33,154 nt of DNA from an uncultured Gammaproteobacteria bacterium (GTDB lineage Bacteria; Pseudomonadota; Gammaproteobacteria; PS1; Pseudothioglobaceae): the NCBI GenBank assembly GCA_913054335.1, contig CAJXHL010000012.1, positions 1 through 33,154 of the forward strand, in the 5' to 3' direction. Numbering within the stretch: the first letter of the stretch is position 1; each line of letters starts with the position of its first letter. Below the pieces are notes generated by a model. That model was not told where the DNA came from. It did no database searches and worked only from the letters and a program-made list of their open reading frames with translations. This document shows, piece by piece, positions 26,561 to 33,089 of this stretch. The position numbers and the translations under genes are program-made.

Positions 26561-26847
26561 TCCTTTGTATACTTTTGTTTTTAGGAGGGTTTTGTTTCAA
26601 TGCCTTTCTCTCTAAAAAGAAAAATATAACTTGTCAAAAAAACTTTATCCAATTAATAAAATATCGAAAAAAACCGGAATGAGTCTAAAAACACTAATGA
26701 GCAAGGGTGACCCTTACTCATTTGGGCTAAATAATGTCATTTAGAGGGTAAAAATAGCCTTTTTAGGGTCTTTTATAGCTGAAAAAAGCTTGAATATTGT
26801 TTCGGCTGGAAAATTTCGGAAATTTTAAAAATGGCATGATTTATGGC
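26561..26847. other. AT-rich gap with a 27-bp dyad between rpsF and ohrR
   Basis: No convincing gene. The main structure is at 26696-26722: AATGAG-C-AAGGGT on the left mirrors ACCCTT-A-CTCATT on the right around a single central base, with one mismatch pair. In the ohrR direction it is followed after a few bases by TTTTT, so it might be that operon's terminator. A second AT-only hairpin, AAAATTT-CGG-AAATTTT, lies at 26810-26826. Confidence 0.45.
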
Positions 26848-27288
26848 CTATTTGGACAATATTTCCAGTAAATTATTCAGATCGGTTCGCAGACGATTAA
26901 TTTTTTCCATTGGGAAATGTTCAGCCATTCCTGAAAGTAATTCTGTAGGAATACACAACGCTTTTTCTTTAAGAGAAGAGCCTTTATTAGTTAATTTTAC
27001 AATGACTCGTCGCTCGTCAATTATAGAGCGTGTGCGCTTAATAATGCCTTTAACCTCCATTCTCTTTAACAGCGGTGTTAGGGTATTGGTCTCTAACATT
27101 AATTTGCTGCCAATTTCGCTTACAGTTAATTCGTCATTCTCCCACAATACCAACAAAATCAGATATTGTGGATAGGTTATGTCTAATTCTTCTAACAGGG
27201 GCTGGTAAAGCTTAGTTACCATTCTTGAAGCGGCGTAGAGCGGAAAACAAAGTTGATTGTCCAGCTGCAACAAGGCTTCGGTTTTCAT
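26848..27288 (-). CDS. ohrR: OhrR-type MarR-family organic-peroxide sensor
   Basis: 146 residues. The N terminus LDNQLCFPLYAASRMVTKLYQPLL contains the reactive Cys (Cys14) that defines one-cysteine and two-cysteine OhrR proteins, here split as LDNQLCFPLYAASR. YPQYLILLVLW supplies the tyrosines that hydrogen-bond the Cys, and the winged helix includes SEIGSKLMLETNTLTPLLKRME. Repressors of this type release DNA when the Cys is oxidised by organic hydroperoxides or hypochlorite. A second cysteine (Cys near 122) is present but not in the usual two-Cys position. The ATG follows the gpx stop with no gap (TAGATG), so it is the second gene of the gpx operon and probably autoregulated. Confidence 0.92.
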   Translation of the reverse strand: MKTEALLQLDNQLCFPLYAASRMVTKLYQPLLEELDITYPQYLILLVLWENDELTVSEIGSKLMLETNTLTPLLKRMEVKGIIKRTRSIIDERRVIVKLTNKGSSLKEKALCIPTELLSGMAEHFPMEKINRLRTDLNNLLEILSK

Positions 27289-27780
27289 CTAATTACTCTC
27301 ACTTAAAAGTGGCTTAATATAAGAGGCAATCTCACTTGGCTTAGTTTTTGAACTAAATCTTTTGATTGGTGTGCCGTCAGGGCCGATAAGAAATTTAGTG
27401 AAGTTCCATTTAATGCGACCGCCCAATAAACCTTTAAGTTCTTTTTTAAGAAATTTATAAAGAGGGTGGGCGTCTGAACCATTAACGTTAATCTTTTGCG
27501 ACATGGGGAAAGTTATGTTGTAATTATTACTACAAAAAGATTGAATTTCTTCGCTGGAGCCTGGCTCTTGATGGCCGAATTGGTCGCATGGAAAGCCGAG
27601 CACAACAAGCCCATTGTCCTTGTGCTCTTTATAGAGTTTCTCTAATCCTTTGTATTGACCTGTAAAGCCGCATTTGCTTGCGGTATTTACTATTAACAAT
27701 GTTTTGCCTTTAAAGTCAGCCATAGAGATTGGCTGAGAGTCTAGCCCATTTATTGTAAATTGATAAAAATCTTTGTTCAT
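27289..27780 (-). CDS. Glutathione peroxidase (cysteine type)
   Basis: About 163 residues from MNKDFYQF. Reduces hydroperoxides with glutathione or thioredoxin. The active site uses Cys in NTASKCGFTGQY (not selenocysteine: the codon is an ordinary Cys codon), then the Gln in GFPCDQFGHQEPG and the Trp-Asn in KWNFTKFLI. The frame runs 21 codons further upstream to 27843, but that part would cover the operator and promoter, and MNKDFYQFTINGL is the expected N terminus. It is followed without a gap by ohrR. OhrR usually controls an OsmC-type peroxidase (ohr); here Gpx takes that place. Confidence 0.93.
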   Translation of the reverse strand: MNKDFYQFTINGLDSQPISMADFKGKTLLIVNTASKCGFTGQYKGLEKLYKEHKDNGLVVLGFPCDQFGHQEPGSSEEIQSFCSNNYNITFPMSQKINVNGSDAHPLYKFLKKELKGLLGGRIKWNFTKFLIGPDGTPIKRFSSKTKPSEIASYIKPLLSESN

Positions 27781-27808
27781 TTTTGAGTTCTTTATTAGGT
27801 ATATTATC

Positions 27809-27861
27809 ACACGATTAAATCGTGTACGATATATTATACACAAGCAAATTCAATATTACAA
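27809..27861 (-). promoter_or_regulatory. gpx-ohrR promoter with a 17-bp OhrR-like operator at the start site
   Basis: Minus strand: TTGTAA (27861-27856), 17 bp, perfect TATAAT (27838-27833). The palindrome ACACGATTAAATCGTGT (27809-27825; two perfect 8-bp arms around one base) covers about +1 to +17. Its central ATTAAAT is the core of the Bacillus OhrR operator type (TACAATT-A-AATTGTA). A looser dyad, GTGTACGATA/TATTATACAC (27822-27841), spans the -10. Confidence 0.7.
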
Positions 27862-27970
27862 TAAATATAATAACTTTGTGTATGAGAAGAGCGGTTAATG
27901 AATTGCTTACAATGCCAAGATTAATCGTAATAGGCGTATGATTAACGCTATAACACTTTAGGAAAATACG

Positions 27971-28321
27971 ATGATAAAAACCGCCGGAGAATTAATAGCA
28001 GAGGCACAAACTCAAATCAATTGTGTTGATGTGGTGTCAGCCAAAGCATTGTATGACGGTTCAGAAAGTGGCATTATCGTCGATTTGCGAGAAGCCGAGA
28101 GTGCGGCAAAATCTAAATTGAAGAATTCCACCAATATTTCTCGCGGACTGCTTGAGATGAAAATAGCCAAACTGTGCCCTGATTCTGATACTTTAATATT
28201 AACTCATTGCGCCGGTGGTGGTCGTGCATCGCTTGGCGCTCTTACACTGCAACGGATGGGCTATACCAATGTTCATGCGATTACGACGACTTTTGACGAG
28301 ATAAAAGAATCTTTTGGCTAG
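27971..28321 (+). CDS. Rhodanese-like sulfurtransferase domain protein
   Basis: A single rhodanese domain of 116 residues. The fold markers are VVSAKALYDGSESGIIVDLREAES (split: VSAKALYDG, IIVDLREAES) and the active-site loop HCAGGGRASLGA with the persulfide-forming Cys. ALTLQRMGYTNVHAI follows the loop. AGGA seven bases before the ATG supports the start. It diverges from gpx and is separated by about 190 bp from it; the substrate cannot be told from sequence. It is of the soluble type, without signal peptide. Confidence 0.88.
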   Translation: MIKTAGELIAEAQTQINCVDVVSAKALYDGSESGIIVDLREAESAAKSKLKNSTNISRGLLEMKIAKLCPDSDTLILTHCAGGGRASLGALTLQRMGYTNVHAITTTFDEIKESFG

Positions 28322-28353
28322 GCAGCCCAGCAATGAAGGAATCGAGGATAAAA

Positions 28354-28665
28354 ATGACCACGGCTAAGCACTCCATCGGTGATTTGATTTATCATAAATT
28401 GTATGGCTATCGAGGCGTTATTGTTGACATAGACCCCTGCTTTCAGTTGACAGATGAATGGTACGATAGGGTTGCGAGTAGCCGACCGCCAAAAAACGAG
28501 CCTTGGTATCATGTGCTTGTAAACCAATCGCTAAATTCGACTTATGTGGCGGAACAAAACTTAGAGCCAGATTTGACTGGTGAGAAAATCGACCACCCTA
28601 TGGTTGAGTTGTTTTTTACAGGGTTGCAAGATGGGCGCTACATTAGCAATGAAAAAATTAATTAA
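28354..28665 (+). CDS. hspQ: Heat shock protein HspQ (YccV, hemimethylated-DNA-binding type)
   Basis: 103 residues from MTTAKHSIGDLIYHK. Motifs: YGYRGVIVDIDP, WYDRVASSRPPKNEPWYHVLV and STYVAEQNLEPD are diagnostic. In E. coli HspQ binds hemimethylated oriC/dnaA DNA and also delivers or enhances Lon substrates. An upstream in-frame ATG at 28333 lacks a ribosome site; GAGG lies well placed before 28354. It is in line with the rhodanese gene 32 bp upstream and mtgA 29 bp downstream. Confidence 0.9.
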   Translation: MTTAKHSIGDLIYHKLYGYRGVIVDIDPCFQLTDEWYDRVASSRPPKNEPWYHVLVNQSLNSTYVAEQNLEPDLTGEKIDHPMVELFFTGLQDGRYISNEKIN

Positions 28666-28694
28666 GTCTTGTGCCGATTAAATAAGTGTGGTCG

Positions 28695-29351
28695 ATGAAA
28701 AAAATCTTTAAACTGCTTTTTTTCTTAAACTTAGCCTTCTTTGCTGCTTATCTTTTGTATCTTAACGAACAAGTAAAAAGTGTATTTTCAAGCTCGATTG
28801 ACGAAGATGAAAACACTGTCTATCTTGAATACCCACTTGAAACCTACCCGAAAGAGTTGATTAATATGTTGCTGTTGGTCGAAGATCAATCTTTTTATCA
28901 GCACTTTGGAGTGGATTTTATTGAGATAGGGCGCGTTCTTTCAACACACTTGGTTGATGATAAACCGTTAAGAGGGGCAAGTACTATTACTCAACAATTG
29001 ATAAAAAACACTCTGTTATCATCAAAACAAACTCTGAGGCGTAAAGTGGACGAAGCGTTGATGGCCATGTTAATGGAGCTGTATTACGATAAGAATTTTA
29101 TTCTTGAGCGTTACATGAATACGGTATATTTGGCGCAAGATGGTGCTGTGGCTGTTCATGGGTTTGCCGCTGCAGGTGAGCATTATTTTGATAGATCGGT
29201 AGAGCAATTAAACTTGGATGAAATGGCGATGTTGGTTGCCTTGTTAAAAGGGCCGTCGTACTATCACCCAGTTAGACACCCAGAGCGACTTGAAAAACGT
29301 AAAAACTTAATCTTGTCGATGCACCATAAATATAAAAAAATTGTCCAATAA
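28695..29351 (+). CDS. mtgA: Monofunctional peptidoglycan glycosyltransferase
   Basis: GT51 enzyme (218 aa) polymerising lipid II into glycan strands at the inner membrane. One N-terminal membrane helix (LLFFLNLAFFAAYLLYL) is followed by the five GT51 motifs: EDQSFYQHFGVD with the catalytic Glu near 63, RGASTITQQLIKN, the RKVDEALMA and YDKNFILERYMN segments, and the distal LLKGPSYYHPVRHPERLEKR, split here. There is no transpeptidase domain, so it is MtgA-like rather than a class A PBP. A GTG three codons upstream is the alternative start. It precedes tsaB. Confidence 0.9.
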   Translation: MKKIFKLLFFLNLAFFAAYLLYLNEQVKSVFSSSIDEDENTVYLEYPLETYPKELINMLLLVEDQSFYQHFGVDFIEIGRVLSTHLVDDKPLRGASTITQQLIKNTLLSSKQTLRRKVDEALMAMLMELYYDKNFILERYMNTVYLAQDGAVAVHGFAAAGEHYFDRSVEQLNLDEMAMLVALLKGPSYYHPVRHPERLEKRKNLILSMHHKYKKIVQ

Positions 29352-29375
29352 TATTAGTTGAAATATATTTCAAAC

Positions 29376-30041
29376 ATGAAAATTCTTGCAATCGATACAT
29401 GCACTGAAATTACCTCTGTCACCCTTTGTGTTGATGGTAAAAAATTAACACGTGTATTGCGTGATGTCCCTAAGAGTTCGGGGCATATCTTGGCACTTTG
29501 TGATGAGGTGTTCCAAGAGGCAAGTATTAGTCTTGTCGACTTGGATGTTATTGCTTACACCAAAGGTCCGGGCGCTTTTACGGGTGTAAGAATGTGCATA
29601 GGTGTTGTGCAAGGTTTATCGCTTGCTGCTGATGTTCCAACCATTGGTTTTTCCACGCTTGAATTGTTGGGCTATCGAGCCTCAGCAAAGCTCAAGCACT
29701 ACGCAATAGCTATCGCGCTTGATGCAAGAATGGGCGAGGTTTATTGGGGAGTTTATCGGGATGGTGTACTCAGTAATGAGAAAATTTGCAACCCATCTGC
29801 AGTGGGCAAGCTTAATTCTGAGTTTGCAGGTGTGGGTAGTGGCTGGTCGGTTTACGAGGATGAATTGAGGAGTGCTAGTGGCGTTGAGCGTATTGATACT
29901 GAGCTATTTCCTAAATCTTCCAGCTTAATTGACTTGGCATATGAGGCGCTTAAAAGCGGAAGTGTGGCAAGTTTTGAGCTAGCTCAGCCAACGTATTTAC
30001 GAAATAATGTAGCGCAAAAATCTAAAAAGGTTTCTGTATGA
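29376..30041 (+). CDS. tsaB: tRNA t6A biosynthesis protein TsaB
   Basis: Part of TsaBDE(C), which places threonylcarbamoyl on A37 of ANN-decoding tRNAs. 221 residues from MKILAIDTCTE, the ASKHA N-terminal strand. KGPGAFTGVRMCIGVVQGL is the conserved TsaB block. The frame can be read six codons further from a TTG, but the ATG begins the conserved strand. Its TGA stop is inside the left arm of a 42-bp inverted repeat, so the last codons define part of that element. Confidence 0.93.
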   Translation: MKILAIDTCTEITSVTLCVDGKKLTRVLRDVPKSSGHILALCDEVFQEASISLVDLDVIAYTKGPGAFTGVRMCIGVVQGLSLAADVPTIGFSTLELLGYRASAKLKHYAIAIALDARMGEVYWGVYRDGVLSNEKICNPSAVGKLNSEFAGVGSGWSVYEDELRSASGVERIDTELFPKSSSLIDLAYEALKSGSVASFELAQPTYLRNNVAQKSKKVSV

Positions 30042-30081
30042 GACCTTTGTATAAATCATTTTAGATTTATTTAAAGGTCTC
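30040..30081 (+). repeat. 42-bp inverted repeat overlapping the tsaB stop
   Basis: GAGACCTTT (30040-30048) mirrors AAAGGTCTC (30073-30081) and ATAAATC (30051-30057) mirrors GATTTAT (30064-30070), with a GT/TT mismatch between arms and an ATTTTA loop. No T tract follows, so it is a poor classical terminator; it may be a terminator/RNA-stability stem or a miniature mobile sequence. A further AGACCTTT occurs at 30115-30122. Confidence 0.75.
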
Positions 30082-30084
30082 TAT

Positions 30085-30112
30085 TTAACATTAAGGCACT
30101 TTCTTGTAAAAT
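30085..30112 (+). promoter_or_regulatory. Candidate promoter of the ccm genes
   Basis: TTAACA (30085-30090) and TAAAAT (30107-30112) are 16 bp apart in the 101-bp gap before ccmC. The predicted start would be near 30119, within an AGACCTTT copy. Confidence 0.5.
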
Positions 30113-30142
30113 GTAGACCTTTAGTATTTATCGGATTCCGCT

Positions 30143-30880
30143 ATGTGGAAATGGATTCAAAGGCAAGCCTCACCTAAGGTTTTTTACCAAACCTGCACCA
30201 AATTAACGCCGTGGTTTTTACTGCCCTTCATCGTGCTTGGCGTGGTTGGACTATATTGGTCGCTGGTTGTTTCGCCGGCAGACTATCAACAAGGCGATGG
30301 CTATCGCATTATCTATATTCATGTGCCAAGTGCAATTATGTCAATGACGGTTTACGGCATTATGGCCATTGCTGGCGGTATTGGTCTAATATGGCAAATC
30401 AAAATGGCCGAAGTGGTGGCGAAAGTTTCCGCACCAATTGGTGCTGCTTTTACAATTATTGCCTTGGCAACAGGAGCCATCTGGGGTAAGCCGATGTGGG
30501 GCACTTGGTGGGTTTGGGATGCAAGATTAACTTCTGAACTTATCTTGCTTTTTTTGTACTTGGCTTATATGTCTCTTAATAATGCTTTTGACAATCCTCG
30601 CACAGCAGCTAAATCAAGTTCTATTTTGGCGATTGTTGGTCTGGTTAATTTGCCTATTATTCATTATTCGGTTAAATGGTGGAACACACTGCATCAAGGT
30701 TATACCGTTGGTACCGGTGGGCTAAAAGACCCCGATATGGGCATAGCACTTGGTATTATGTTTCTAGTCTTTGTTCTGCTTTATGCCGCATTGGTGACAA
30801 TTAAAGCCAAAACCGAAGTACTCACTAGAGAGCAAAATTCTCGCTGGGTGAAGGATCTCGTCACCGGAGAGCGCTCATGA
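30143..30880 (+). CDS. ccmC: Heme handling/export protein CcmC
   Basis: Six-helix inner-membrane protein (245 aa) of system I cytochrome c maturation. The periplasmic tryptophan-rich heme motif WGTWWVWDARLTSE is intact, flanked by His in YIHVPSA and IIHYSVKWW that serve as heme ligands. CcmC loads heme onto CcmE. It overlaps ccmD by ATGA. ccmA and ccmB do not precede it; tsaB does, beyond an inverted repeat and a probable promoter. Confidence 0.95.
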   Translation: MWKWIQRQASPKVFYQTCTKLTPWFLLPFIVLGVVGLYWSLVVSPADYQQGDGYRIIYIHVPSAIMSMTVYGIMAIAGGIGLIWQIKMAEVVAKVSAPIGAAFTIIALATGAIWGKPMWGTWWVWDARLTSELILLFLYLAYMSLNNAFDNPRTAAKSSSILAIVGLVNLPIIHYSVKWWNTLHQGYTVGTGGLKDPDMGIALGIMFLVFVLLYAALVTIKAKTEVLTREQNSRWVKDLVTGERS

Positions 30881-31050
30881 CAATGGTGGAGTATTTCTCA
30901 TTCCTGCCTTTCGGTAAATACGCTTTCTATGTCTGGTCTGCTTACGGTATTGCTTTTATCACCGTAGCTACTCTTTTTATTCGCGCTCGGAGTAATCATA
31001 AGAAAACTCTGGTTGCCCTTAGTAATAAATATAGCCGACAAAATGACTAA
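30877..31050 (+). CDS. ccmD: Cytochrome c maturation protein CcmD
   Basis: A 57-residue reading frame beginning MTMVEYFSF. It has one membrane helix (YAFYVWSAYGIAFITVATLFI as a near-continuous hydrophobic run, residues about 16-35) with a basic end (RARSNHKK), the usual CcmD design. It helps release holo-CcmE from CcmC. Overlaps are ATGA with ccmC and 8 bp with ccmE. Position between ccmC and ccmE makes the call firm although sequence conservation in the family is low. Confidence 0.88.
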   Translation: MTMVEYFSFLPFGKYAFYVWSAYGIAFITVATLFIRARSNHKKTLVALSNKYSRQND

Positions 31051-31471
31051 ACGACAAAATAGAATGGCATTGGTTGCAATGCTTATTATTGGTGCGATTG
31101 CAGCAATTGTATTTTTATTTGAAGCACTGGGTAATAACATTAACTATTTTTTTTCACCTACTGAAGTTGTAGAAGGGAAATCTCCAGAAGGAAGAAGTTT
31201 TCGTATAGGTGGCTTGGTCGTTGATGGTAGTCTCAAGCGTGACGGTATGAAGGTTAATTTTGATGTCACTGATAACAAGAATAAAGTTGGCGTTGAATAC
31301 ACTGGAATATTGCCAGATTTATTTAGAGAGGGGCAGGGCATTATTGCAACTGGCTCCCTAGTTGATGGTATATTTCAAGCCGAGCCAAATGGAGTTCTGG
31401 CAAAGCACGATGAAAACTATATGCCACCTGAGGTTGCCGACGCGCTTGAGAAGGCTCAAAAATCCAAATGA
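31043..31471 (+). CDS. ccmE: Heme chaperone CcmE
   Basis: 142 residues from MTKRQNRM. N-terminal anchor helix (LVAMLIIGAIAAIVFLF), then the periplasmic OB-fold. The covalent heme-binding His122 and Tyr126 are in LAKHDENYMPPEV, the standard HxxxY motif. Carries heme from CcmC to the CcmF/H ligase. A longer frame from 31013 exists, but this ATG begins the usual basic N terminus and overlaps the ccmD end. It overlaps ccmG by ATGA; the expected ccmF is not between them. Confidence 0.95.
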   Translation: MTKRQNRMALVAMLIIGAIAAIVFLFEALGNNINYFFSPTEVVEGKSPEGRSFRIGGLVVDGSLKRDGMKVNFDVTDNKNKVGVEYTGILPDLFREGQGIIATGSLVDGIFQAEPNGVLAKHDENYMPPEVADALEKAQKSK

Positions 31472-31974
31472 AAAAACTAATTCCCCTAATTGGTTTTGTT
31501 GTCATTGCCGCCTTTCTTTATCTGTCTCTCAGTTCAAACCCCAGAGAATTACCTTCGCCATTTTTGGGTAAGGCTTTTCCAGATATTGAGGTTGAGGATT
31601 TTTATACGGGCGAAGTCATTTCGCTTCGTGACACCTTTAGAAGTAAAATCACACTGGTTAATGTATGGGCTTCGTGGTGTCCCGCCTGTCGAGCAGAGCA
31701 TCAAATGCTGATGAACATTTCTAAAGAGAACTTAGTGCAATTGATTGGCCTTGACTATAAAGACACAAGGGCGGATGCAAATAAGATGCTTGAGGTGATG
31801 GGTAATCCGTTTGATCTAATCGTGTTTGACCCCAAAGGCAAAGCAGGTCTAGAATTAGGTGTTTACGCAACACCAGAAACATTCTTGGTAAATCGACAAG
31901 GCGTCATCCTTCACAAACATATTGGTGAAATTTCGAAACAGGTTTGGTTGCGAGATTTTCTGCCTCTTATTTAA
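31468..31974 (+). CDS. ccmG: Thiol:disulfide interchange protein CcmG (DsbE)
   Basis: 168 residues: an N-terminal membrane anchor (LIPLIGFVVIAAFLYLSL), then a periplasmic thioredoxin fold. Redox motif WCPAC (Cys71, Cys74) is followed by the acidic RAEH typical of CcmG, and the cis-proline loop is YATPETF. It keeps apocytochrome haem-binding cysteines reduced. It lies directly after ccmE, whereas the usual order has ccmF between. A T-rich stretch follows the stop, without a clear stem. Confidence 0.93.
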   Translation: MKKLIPLIGFVVIAAFLYLSLSSNPRELPSPFLGKAFPDIEVEDFYTGEVISLRDTFRSKITLVNVWASWCPACRAEHQMLMNISKENLVQLIGLDYKDTRADANKMLEVMGNPFDLIVFDPKGKAGLELGVYATPETFLVNRQGVILHKHIGEISKQVWLRDFLPLI

Positions 31975-32042
31975 AAAAATGAATAATCCATAATAATTCA
32001 ACTTTATTTGCATTTATATGGGTTTTTTTTGCGGAAAGTCGC

Positions 32043-32070
32043 TTGACAGTGGGGCTTAATAATGGATAAT
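32043..32070 (+). promoter_or_regulatory. Promoter of hupB
   Basis: Perfect TTGACA (32043-32048), 16 bp, GATAAT (32065-32070). The predicted start near 32077 gives a 64-base leader ending in AAAGGAG before the ATG at 32141. Confidence 0.7.
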
Positions 32071-32140
32071 CGGGTGCAAGGATTAGAGATAATCTGCGCA
32101 TTTTGTAATAAAACTGTAAAACACTAAAGGAGAAAAAAGT

Positions 32141-32413
32141 ATGAATAAATCAGATCTAGTCGCGGCCATTGCCGACGGTTCAGGATTAACAAAAGCGGAC
32201 GCTGCTCGCGCATTGTCTGCAACAACAGATGCCATTTCAGGTGCATTAGCAAGTGGTGACAATGTTGCTATCACAGGTTTCGGTAGTTTTTTAGTTAGAC
32301 AACGTGCAGCACGCACAGGTCGCAACCCCCAAACAGGTGCTACGATCCAGATTGCAGCTTCAAAAGTACCAGCATTTAAAGCAGGAAAATTATTGAAGGA
32401 ATCTGTAAACTAG
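32141..32413 (+). CDS. hupB: DNA-binding protein HU
   Basis: 90 residues, the size of HU-beta. The helical dimerisation part ([20 protein letters not shown], split as [10 protein letters not shown] and [11 protein letters not shown]) is followed by the beta-arm [21 protein letters not shown] and [15 protein letters not shown] rather than IHF is indicated by [15 protein letters not shown] strong AAAGGAG precedes it and a strong terminator follows it. It has its own promoter. Confidence 0.96.
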   Translation: MNKSDLVAAIADGSGLTKADAARALSATTDAISGALASGDNVAITGFGSFLVRQRAARTGRNPQTGATIQIAASKVPAFKAGKLLKESVN

Positions 32414-32429
32414 ACAGATTTTTTTTCAG

Positions 32430-32442
32430 TATAATACGCCCG
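32430..32442 (+). promoter_or_regulatory. Possible tRNA promoter inside the hupB terminator region
   Basis: A perfect -10, TATAAT (32430-32435), is followed by a GC-rich discriminator (ACGCCCGG), as in stable-RNA promoters. No -35 is recognisable at 16-18 bp. Starting near 32442 the transcript would lack the first part of the terminator's left arm (32438-32447). Confidence 0.45.
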
Positions 32443-32473
32443 GTTCTGGTTTTAGAACCGGGCATTTTTTTTT
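32438..32473 (+). terminator. Rho-independent terminator of hupB
   Basis: A 10-bp stem, GCCCGGTTCT pairing with AGAACCGGGC around GGTTTT, followed by A and nine Ts (32465-32473). It ends one base before the first base of tRNA-Val. Confidence 0.93.
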
Positions 32474-32549
32474 GGGCGCTTAGCTCAGTTGGGAGAGCAT
32501 CGCCCTTACAAGGCGAGGGTCACAAGTTCAAGTCTTGTAGCGCCCACCA
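32474..32549 (+). tRNA. tRNA-Val (anticodon UAC)
   Basis: 76 nt. Acceptor GGGCGCT pairs with AGCGCCC; D arm GCTC/GAGC; anticodon stem TCGCC/GGCGA with loop CTTACAA (TAC); T arm ACAAG-TTCAAGT-CTTGT; CCA encoded. All arms pair fully. Confidence 0.97.
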
Positions 32550-32556
32550 AATAATT

Positions 32557-32633
32557 GGAGCGGTAGTTCAGTTGGTTAGAACGCCTGCCTGTCACGCAGG
32601 AGGTCGCGGGTTCGACCCCCGTCCGCTCCGCCA
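32557..32633 (+). tRNA. tRNA-Asp (anticodon GUC)
   Basis: 77 nt. Acceptor GGAGCGG pairs with CCGCTCC; D arm GTTC/GAAC; anticodon stem CCTGC/GCAGG with loop CTGTCAC (GTC); T arm GCGGG-TTCGACC-CCCGT; CCA encoded. Lies seven bases after tRNA-Val, so probably one transcript. An integrase begins 176 bp downstream. Confidence 0.97.
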
Positions 32634-32650
32634 ATACACTGTTTAACACT

Positions 32651-32735
32651 ATTCGTTGGTGTTCGTTAACAACCACCCAAGCCCTTGCTACAGCAGGGGT
32701 TTAGTCGGTTTTACGATTCGTTATCGTTCGTTAAC
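32651..32735 (+). repeat. Imperfect 20-bp direct repeat downstream of tRNA-Asp
   Basis: ATTCGTTGGTGTTCGTTAAC (32651-32670) and ATTCGTTATCGTTCGTTAAC (32716-32735) differ at three bases and are spaced by 65 bp. Between tRNA and integrase, this looks like recombinase or excisionase binding sites. A small hairpin, CCCTTGC/GCAGGGG (32682-32699), lies between the copies and lacks a T tract. Confidence 0.6.
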
Positions 32736-32760
32736 CTTCGTCACCAGCTTGCATTCTATT

Positions 32761-33089
32761 GGGAACAAAAGTACAATTGTTCCCATTCAATAAAAAATTG
32801 TTCCCATTTATGTTGACCGATATTAAGATAAGACAGGCTAAAGCACGTACCACAGCACACAAACTACACGATGACCAAGGTTTATACCTGCGTGTAAGCC
32901 CATTAAAGAAAGACAAGAAGGCAACACCAACCAAGACATTTGTTTTTCGATACAAATGGTTAGATAAAGACACGACTATTAATATTGGCAGGTACGGACA
33001 ATGCTCTTTGTCTGATGCGAGGCGCAAGAGAGATGAATATATTGACCAGCTTTTATCTGGGAACAATCCAGCAGAGGATAAATGTTCCC
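32761..33089 (+). repeat. Five TTGTTCCC boxes around the integrase start
   Basis: GGGAACAA at 32761-32768, TTGTTCCC at 32777-32784 and 32798-32805, GGGAACAA at 33059-33066, and ATGTTCCC at 33082-33089. The second and third share AATTGTTCCCATT (13 bp), and the first two form an inverted pair. They flank the integrase start, so they may be arm-type integrase sites or an operator. Confidence 0.6.

Noticed and set aside
26497-26682. 61-codon plus-strand frame with a hydrophobic stretch between rpsF and ohrR
   Set aside because: It covers the rpsF promoter and leader hairpin on the other strand, has no ribosome site and its composition is AT-driven; the hydrophobicity follows from T-rich DNA.
27289-27780. 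Selenoprotein glutathione peroxidase
   Set aside because: The active-site codon is an ordinary Cys codon in frame, with no in-frame TGA.
31975-32042. Terminator after ccmG
   Set aside because: An eight-T run is present, but the only stem (CCATA/TATGG) is five weak pairs with a long loop.
32682-32699. Hairpin after tRNA-Asp as tRNA terminator
   Set aside because: Stem of seven with one wobble pair and no T tract directly after it; termination cannot be supported.
32731-33066. 111-codon minus-strand frame opposite the integrase
   Set aside because: It lies entirely over the integrase and its repeat boxes, and only the plus-strand frame matches a known family.
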